In this document: piece by piece, positions 6,895 to 10,767 of the stretch
Numbering within the stretch: the stretch's first letter is position 1
How the letters are laid out: every line of letters starts with the position of its first letter
DNA from: Tetmemena sp. SeJ-2015
Taxonomy: Eukaryota; Ciliophora; Spirotrichea; Sporadotrichida; Oxytrichidae
Direction of reading: 5' to 3'
Assembly: GCA_027382625.1 (NCBI GenBank)
Contig: JAJKFJ010025009.1
Location: 1 to 10,767, forward strand
DNA: 10,767 nt
Made by a program: the position numbers and the translations under genes
The notes under the pieces: generated by a model
Databases searched by the model: none
What the model saw: only the letters and a program-made list of their open reading frames with translations
What the model was told of the DNA's origin: nothing

Positions 6895-9800
6895 TCAGTT
6901 CTAGAAATTAGGCGAATAAATGAAGCAGTCTTCCCCATCTGCATTTTATTTCTTAAGGGCTGAGAATTCTTTAACAAAATCCTCATCGTCCTTGTCTCCA
7001 TCACTTTACTCTGTAAATAAGGTCTCTTGAGCAGTCATATCTTTTCTTGGAAGTCCGACCACCGCAAGCACGAAATCTAAGATCCTCTCTACCTTTTAAT
7101 AAAGTGGCCAGTCCTCAACCCCTTCATACTTCAAGTCAGCTGCTCGGCAAATGAACTCCAAGAATTCTACAAAGCTCATTTTCTTGAAAGGGTTTGGTCC
7201 TTTGGCCATCTCATGCACGACTGACATCTTACTCATGCCATAGCAAAGAGTTGCCTCTCTGAATGAAATTCTGACAGCTGTGTCTTTGACCATCAGATCC
7301 GTTGCACATTGGTAGGAGAAGAGTTTTGTCTTTTTATCTAGGTATTTATTGTAGACCTTTTGAAGTCCGTCCATATTAGCGTCCAAAGTCAAATTGACTT
7401 CTCTGTTGCCCCACAGATACTCCTCTCTGAATTCTTGCCAGGGTAGAGCACTGCACTTAGGAATTATATGATCTGTGATAAGCTTTTCAAAAGCTTGAGC
7501 GTAGGTCTAAACTATCTTGCACTCCTTGTATTTTTGACCAGCTATTCTTACAAACATGATATTACCATATATTCAATCTATGCTACTTTATACAAGGATT
7601 TCAAAGAACTCATAGCGACAGAGTGCTCTATCTGGATTCTCGTCTATCTCCTCCAGCTCCACATTAGTGGCTATGAAGTGCCTATCTATCGAAGACAAGT
7701 TGACTTTATCGTCTAGAATCTCACACTCCTTAATGAAATCCACAAACTCTATCTATAATTTCCAAATTCAAAGACCTATTTTAAAACTCGAGCCAGTTTG
7801 CGTTTGGGTAGTAGCTCTGACTGATCATGCTGATATAGATGTTCTTCATTTCGTAGTAATACTTATGCAGAACCTGCTCTATAGCTCTGAGGTCTTCAGC
7901 TTCCTTCACAAACCGAGGCACCTTCCAGTATTTCAAGTCCTCTTAGGCCATCTTCTGAAGGCTGTCTGGGGTGTCAGTTTTCCAATCTGAGAAGACAAAC
8001 ACGTCCTTCTCTATGAGCTAAGGTAGTTTCTTTTAAACTGGGAGTTTCGGTAAAATCTCCTCCTTACGGACTTTCGGGAAAATTAAAATGCTCTCATAAA
8101 TGCTATAAGATGATTTTTTGAAAAAGAGCTCTGCTTTAGAAACTTCTAATTCATCGTGTAGGTTCGTCATTGCCTGGAAAGAGTACCACTCGTTGCGCAT
8201 AGTGGGCTTGACAAAATCTGCATAAACGAAGCAGCTTTCAGGCAAATCATATAAATCTTAACTCTCAGGAAGTATCTAAGGTTTAATTGTTAAAATCCAT
8301 ATTATAAATGTATTAGAATATATCAATGGTTCTTTAAAATGCTGATTCTAAGAAATGACTTGTGTATGCTACGTCTTGTATAAAGATCTCAGCTCCTTCT
8401 ACTTTAAGATTAAAATAAGTAAAACACACATATAGTTAACTTCTCTTGCTTTGTAAGAGCCTCACTTGTGTATCCTTGGAAGTCTTTATCTAGCTAGGAT
8501 ACAAACTTATAAAGTTTGAGCATCTTGTATTACTGCTAGTTGCAAAGGGTTTCGAAGCTTCCACTCAAATAGCACTTCTCTTTCCAAACATTTTTAGCTT
8601 TATTGGCCAAAAGTTTACCAAAAAAGCTATTAGCTGGTTATAATTATATAATGAGTATACAATATGCCTTTAAGGATAAATTATCAGAGCTATATTTGAC
8701 TCCCTCTGGATCCTAATTTTCAATATCTGGGTCATTATATACGAATATGGTGTAGACATATCTTTCACACATAAAGCATTCCTAAGCGGCCATCCATTAT
8801 TCTGCGCCTTTAATTTCCTTGTGTCCAAGAGCACGTTGCAATATAAATCTCTCCTATGGAGGCACGCTATCTTGCCCCATGGCCCTTATACTTTTAAAAT
8901 GCTCCATCAGCGCCATAGCATCATTCTTTTGACTGTTCTAAATCATCTATGCCTTCCACTAATCCTTTAAAATAGTGTGCATATTTGGCCTTTCATTTTG
9001 CTTGTTTAAATGATTCCTATACTTCAGAATTTTCTACAGATAGCTTCTTAGTTGTGAGGATTAAGAAATAAGCTGAGTGTGATTCAAGTGAAGAGACTGT
9101 AAAGATCTTGAGTGTTTTATTGCTCTCACTACTTGCAGAATATGCTTTAGTGTGGAAAATAGAGAGGAAAGATCCAAATGGATTAGGATTGTATTCTTAA
9201 AAAAAATTGGGGGGGCCTTTCCTCGTCATCCACTTTTTTTAATGAAAATATGAAAAATCACGATCTATCCTAAATCAGCCAAAAACACCAAATTTTTAGG
9301 CTAAATTCAATTTAAAAGGGCCTATCCTACTCATATTATTTATTTACATAAATTATCAAATAATATTTAGAAAATCAGGATTGAAAATTTTATCTTTAAG
9401 GCGACTTTAATGAGAATAACCTTTATTTTTTGCAAAAATTATTACAAATTTTTTTATATTGATAACTATCAAAGATATTTCATGCTTAAAGTCATTTATT
9501 GATATGAATTTATTAGAAATAAGGCTTAAGTAATTTAAAATAAATATCTAGTTTACTAATAATAAAATCTTTGAAATATAGATAAAATATAAAAGACTTA
9601 TTTATTTATCTATCTATCATGTTTATATAGGAAAAATGGTTGCAATAAATATAAATAGATTTAAATATAAATTTTAGATTATCTAGATTTTAATAGGTGC
9701 TTTAAGTAAGAAGAGAATTTTAAAGCTCTTAAAAAGAACATAAAAGATCTATGAATTATTTTTTTTAATTAGAAATCTTATACTCATAAAGGTAGTGAAT

Positions 9801-10760
9801 TTATTTTAATTAGATGATCTTTCATTCACAATTTAACTTTTTTTTCGAAATCCTTTTACCTTCATGTTCTACTAAATACTCTAAAATAATAAATATGAAT
9901 TGGAAAGGCCTTTTTTAATTTTTTTTAGACAAAAAATTTGGTGTTTTTAGCTGATTTTAGGCTAGATCGTGATTTTTCATATTTTCATGAAAAAAGTGGA
10001 TGACGAGGAAAGGCCCCCCCAAAAAAATTATATGGATTCTTTAAGGCAAATGAAAAATATTCGATTTGATGAATCTTAGAAGTGGTTTTATATCTTGTTC
10101 AGGCTTCACTTCATTCCAAGACAGATTGAGAGTCTAAAGAGTACTATTCTCCTCAAGACTGGAGATAATCTTTCCCATCGACTGAAAAGTGAGCTAATTA
10201 AAGCTCACATCTAACTCTACAAGCTAAGGAGCAGATCTTCTTATGATTGTTGCGAGCATATCAGCTGATTTATCGCTTAAATGACAACGAGGCAATTACA
10301 GATGCTTAATGAAAGTAATCGAAGTCATACTTTGGAGTATAAATTAAGCAGCTCCTGGGGCATTTTTGCTATTTACCAAGCGGAGAGTTTCTAAATGATG
10401 AGGTGGCTCCTTAGGAAGGAGTTTCTTGGCTATTACTTAAGCCGACTACATGCCAAATGCAAGAAGAATAAAATCATGTATAATAATTAGAGTATGAAAT
10501 GCATTCTGGTTTGTGTAAATGATATGCTTGAGGGAGTTGAGCTGCACTGATTAATCTAGGCTTCCTAAAATCTAAGCAAAGTGCTCATCTTTCAGAAGGT
10601 TATTAGAGAAGTTTATGGTGTGAAGATATTCAGAGCTCTGATTTAGACATTGTGCTACAGCTTTAGCAGAACCTTTTGTGAGATTGTAATTAAAAAGCTT
10701 GTATTCGTGATCCTTTAATTGAGTGACCAACTCTGGAATGGGAAGGCATCTTTCTTTCAT
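6895..10760 (-). CDS. Leucine-rich-repeat protein with an unrecognised C-terminal region (germline gene, seven IESs)
   Basis: The TGA stop is at 6895-6897. The ATG at 10760 is the first in frame, but the window ends 7 bp upstream, so a longer N-terminus is possible. After removal of seven IESs the frame is 917 residues. Residues about 45-270 hold ribonuclease-inhibitor-type LRRs: LVELDVSFNQL (166), LQTLNLSWNEV (194), LIHLDLSSL (223), LQSLHLNHTQL (251), spaced 28-29 residues. A basic linker is followed by ECFMCERYVYTIFVYNDPDIE (CFMC about 359-362). The large C-terminal part has ALCRYEFFEILVRIAGQKY, LPWQEFREEYLW, YGMSKMSVVHEM and KKMSFVEFLEFICRAADLKY, then an acidic tail. I cannot name this region; it resembles conserved parts of large LRR proteins of ciliates, perhaps ciliary, but that is unproven. 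No membrane segment or signal peptide. No intron was found. Confidence 0.88.
7549..7595. other. IES, 42 bp, pointer TACAA
   Basis: Pointer copies at 7549-7553 and 7591-7595. Removal joins RYEFFEILV to RIAGQKYKECK. Although 3n, it contains an in-frame TGA and must be removed. Confidence 0.9.
7744..7789. other. IES, 40 bp, pointer AAACTC
   Basis: Pointer copies at 7744-7749 and 7784-7789. Removal joins YYPNANWLEF to VDFIKECEILDDK and corrects the frame. Confidence 0.9.
8280..8331. other. IES, 48 bp, pointer GGTT
   Basis: Pointer copies at 8280-8283 and 8328-8331. Removal joins NQHFKEP to QILPESQDLYDLPES. The segment is 3n and open, so support comes from its A+T content and the repeat only. 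Confidence 0.65.
8401..8442. other. IES, 38 bp, pointer ACTT
   Basis: Pointer copies at 8401-8404 and 8439-8442. Removal joins EALTKQEK to QKELRSLYKTQH and corrects the frame. Confidence 0.82.
8640..8679. other. Probable IES, 36 bp, pointer ATAA
   Basis: Pointer copies at 8640-8643 and 8676-8679. Removal joins KYSSDNLQ to PANSFFGKLLANK. It is 3n and open, so the segment could be coding; it is called for its A+T-rich composition. Other short repeats overlap, so the exact ends are uncertain. Confidence 0.55.
9200..9208. repeat. Target-site duplication, left copy (AAAAAAATT)
   Basis: Identical 9 bp at 10021-10029 on the other side of the element. The A-rich sequence makes the exact length uncertain by a base. 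Confidence 0.75.
9209..9337 (+). repeat. Left terminal inverted repeat, 129 bp
   Basis: Matches the reverse complement of 9892-10020; the outer 31 bp are identical and the next 50 or so differ by a few substitutions and 1-bp indels. The inner end carries a diverged second copy of the terminal motif (GGGCCTATCC at about 9318-9327). Confidence 0.9.
9892..10020 (-). repeat. Right terminal inverted repeat, 129 bp
   Basis: Partner of 9209-9337. Its inner end also has a copy of the terminal motif (GGCCTTTCC on the reverse strand, 9902-9910), so both TIRs are built the same way. Confidence 0.9.
10021..10029. repeat. Target-site duplication, right copy (AAAAAAATT)
   Basis: Directly abuts the C-run that ends the element; partner of 9200-9208. 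Confidence 0.75.
10455..10502. other. IES, 42 bp, pointer AAATGC
   Basis: Pointer copies at 10455-10460 and 10497-10502. Removal joins HIIYTNQNAF to GMQSAQVIAKKLL in the LRR region. It is 3n and open; the inserted residues would be a hydrophobic run out of place in an LRR. Confidence 0.85.
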
Positions 10761-10767
10761 GCAACCT

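Larger units (their letters stand above)
9209..10020. mobile_element. 812-bp non-autonomous TIR transposon (MITE-like), inside an IES
   Basis: Both ends begin GGGGGGGCCTTTCC reading inwards, with 129-bp inverted repeats and a 9-bp flanking direct repeat (9200-9208 and 10021-10029). The 554-bp centre is very A+T-rich and has no open frame of note, so it encodes no transposase and would depend on one in trans. A 9-bp duplication with long TIRs is typical of Mutator-like elements, and 8-bp of hAT; the family is not settled. It does not resemble the telomere-like ends known for TBE elements. Confidence 0.85.
9192..10062. other. Large IES, 866 bp, pointer TATTC, containing a nested TIR element
   Basis: Pointer copies at 9192-9196 and 10058-10062. 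Removal joins LLRFIKSN to TILIHLDLSSLF in frame and keeps the LRRs at their 28-29 residue spacing on both sides. This is strong independent support for these ends. Another repeat, ATTCTT (9193-9198 / 10036-10041), gives the wrong frame. Inside is the transposon-like element 9209-10020. Confidence 0.9.

Noticed and set aside
7468..7990. Plus-strand open frames opposite the LRR gene
   Set aside because: They overlap minus-strand coding that continues in frame across two well-supported IESs.
9209..10020. Element as a TBE-type telomere-bearing transposon
   Set aside because: No C4A4-type ends, no 3-bp duplication and no coding capacity; the 9-bp duplication and long G7-ended TIRs differ.
9193..10041. 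ATTCTT as pointer of the large IES
   Set aside because: Both copies sit in the same frame, but the upstream LRR coding is in another frame with TGAs otherwise; TATTC fits both frame and LRR spacing.

Overview
The window looks like germline (micronuclear) DNA of a hypotrich/stichotrich ciliate, of the Oxytricha or Stylonychia kind. Two things show this. First, the genes read through with TAA and TAG as glutamine and end only at TGA (stops at 657-659, 6754-6756 and 6895-6897). Second, the genes are cut by 22 A+T-rich segments. About 20 of them are flanked by short direct repeats (pointers, 3-8 bp), and removing each one with one pointer copy restores the protein exactly. These are internal eliminated sequences (IESs); the retained pieces (MDSs) are all in order and in one orientation. 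Most IESs are 35-49 bp, a few are 56-80 bp, one unresolved case is near 95 bp, and one is 866 bp. At least four ordinary GT-AG introns are present as well.

Layout: (1) 1-360, minus strand: 5' end of a membrane-protein gene, possibly of the ciliate TmcB-like family, running off the left edge, with two IESs. (2) 657-4148, minus: a complete mitochondrial 2-oxoglutarate dehydrogenase E1 gene, with 10 well-supported IESs, one intron and one unresolved interruption; 962 codons after removal. (3) 4434-6756, plus: a coiled-coil protein gene of about 683 codons, with two IESs and three introns. (4) 6895-10760 or beyond, minus: a leucine-rich-repeat protein of about 917 codons with an unrecognised C-terminal part, seven IESs and no intron. 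The total lengths after removal are multiples of three for genes 2, 3 and 4, which supports the cuts as a set.

The most interesting object is the 866-bp IES in gene 4. It contains an 812-bp non-coding element (9209-10020) with 129-bp terminal inverted repeats that start with seven Gs, flanked by a 9-bp direct repeat. Without the element and one repeat copy, a 45-bp IES of normal size remains. It therefore reads as a transposon that landed inside an already existing small IES and is removed with it.

The genes have no evident functional link. Spacers are short (296, 285 and 138 bp). I saw no RNA gene or CRISPR array. Identities rest on motif recognition by eye; no database search was possible.
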